A DNA stretch of 64,000 nucleotides from Gallionella sp. GTDB taxonomy: Bacteria; Pseudomonadota; Gammaproteobacteria; Burkholderiales; Gallionellaceae. The notes beneath the pieces were generated by a model that worked only from the letters and a program-made list of their open reading frames with translations, searched no databases and was not told the origin of the DNA. Below, piece by piece: positions 63,581 to 64,000 of this stretch. Both the position numbers and the translations under genes were made by a program. The stretch is from assembly GCA_028687575.1 (NCBI GenBank), contig JAQTZW010000008.1:1-64000 (forward strand). Reading direction: 5' to 3'. Position 1 is the stretch's first letter. Each line of letters starts with the position of its first letter.

Positions 63581-64000
63581 ATGTCCGACATCTTAAACAA
63601 GATACTCGCGGTGAAGGCGCAGGAAGTTGCTGCTGCACTGGTTGCTAAACCGCTCGCCGCAATGCGTGCCGAAGCGGAGCAGGCCGCGCCCGCGCGCGAT
63701 TTCGTCGGTGCGATACGTGCCAAGCTGGCAGCAGGATTGCCTGCGGTTATCGCCGAAATCAAGAAGGCTAGTCCCAGCAAAGGTGTGATACGCGCCGACT
63801 TTCGTCCTGCCGAGATCGCCGCCAGCTACGCGCAGCACGGTGCGGCCTGTCTGTCGGTGCTGACCGACGAGCAGTTCTTCCAGGGTTGCCCCGAGTACCT
63901 GCAACAGGCGCGTGCCGCATGCAGCCTGCCGGTGTTGCGCAAGGATTTCATGGTGGATGAGTACCAGATATATCAGGCGCGGGCGATGGGCGCGGACGCC
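63581..64000 (+). CDS. trpC: Indole-3-glycerol phosphate synthase, partial
   Basis: TrpC closes the indole ring in tryptophan synthesis. The first 140 residues are present and the gene runs off the window. Motifs: [16 protein letters not shown] at the start, [14 protein letters not shown] with the catalytic lysine, [12 protein letters not shown] and [19 protein letters not shown] lies upstream of the ATG. A TAAAAT at 63542-63547 may be the -10 box. Confidence 0.96.
   Translation, partial: MSDILNKILAVKAQEVAAALVAKPLAAMRAEAEQAAPARDFVGAIRAKLAAGLPAVIAEIKKASPSKGVIRADFRPAEIAASYAQHGAACLSVLTDEQFFQGCPEYLQQARAACSLPVLRKDFMVDEYQIYQARAMGADA

Overview
This window looks like chromosomal DNA of a betaproteobacterium, most likely Nitrosomonadales and perhaps Gallionellaceae-like. 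The placement is an inference from gene content and order: the PP0621-like gene before pilS-pilR, the yicC-gmk-rpoZ-spoT block, rph-rdgB-hemW, a lipoyl-domain E3, and many short dispersed GC-rich repeats. No rRNA, CRISPR array, transposase or prophage gene was found. Coding density is high and most genes are housekeeping.

Layout. (1) 1-5818 is the right part of a type I restriction-modification locus: hsdS, a Fic-domain gene overlapping it by 4 bp, then hsdR. hsdM is not in the window and is presumably upstream. (2) 5.8-12.7 kb holds a HEAGH membrane protein, a GT39-type glycosyltransferase, an M48 lipoprotein protease, ribosomal protein L31, an MHS-type transporter and ispB. (3) 12.7-16.7 kb holds tRNA-Pro, a PP0621-like gene, pilS-pilR and ampD. 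(4) 16.7-21.1 kb is nrdAB behind a promoter overlapped by a candidate NrdR box pair. (5) 21.1-23.7 kb is an accessory island: AT-rich hypothetical genes, a rhuM gene behind a copy of the 5' end of the next patatin gene, and inverted-repeat elements. (6) 23.7-36.4 kb holds the patatin lipoprotein, pabB, spoT-rpoZ-gmk-yicC, a PP2C phosphatase, rph-rdgB-hemW, trmB-thiG-thiS and tRNA-Gly. (7) 36.5-49.9 kb holds an MFS transporter, dnaE, a lipoprotein, a SulP transporter, an SthA-like flavoprotein, metG, mrp, dcd and a small conserved gene. (8) 49.9-64 kb holds a PLP decarboxylase, a macrodomain protein, a cold-shock protein, rlhA, folA-thyA, a small membrane protein, kup, a YqaA-like protein, a DUF4197 protein, lpdA, proA and a truncated trpC.

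The most unusual theme is repeats. One GC-rich palindromic family sits in intergenic DNA and also in frame inside hemW, dnaE, metG (twice) and lpdA; metG and lpdA share the decapeptide [10 protein letters not shown] from it. A second family has terminal inverted repeats and two-hairpin modules with interchangeable loop inserts; two 179-bp cores flank the patatin-pabB block as direct repeats. A 7-bp tandem array fills one intergenic gap. The second theme is accessory genes linked to type I restriction: fic inside the hsd operon and rhuM about 16 kb away.

All calls come from reading the sequence; no database search was run. Family names rest on recognised motifs and lengths, and start codons were chosen by family length and ribosome binding sites.
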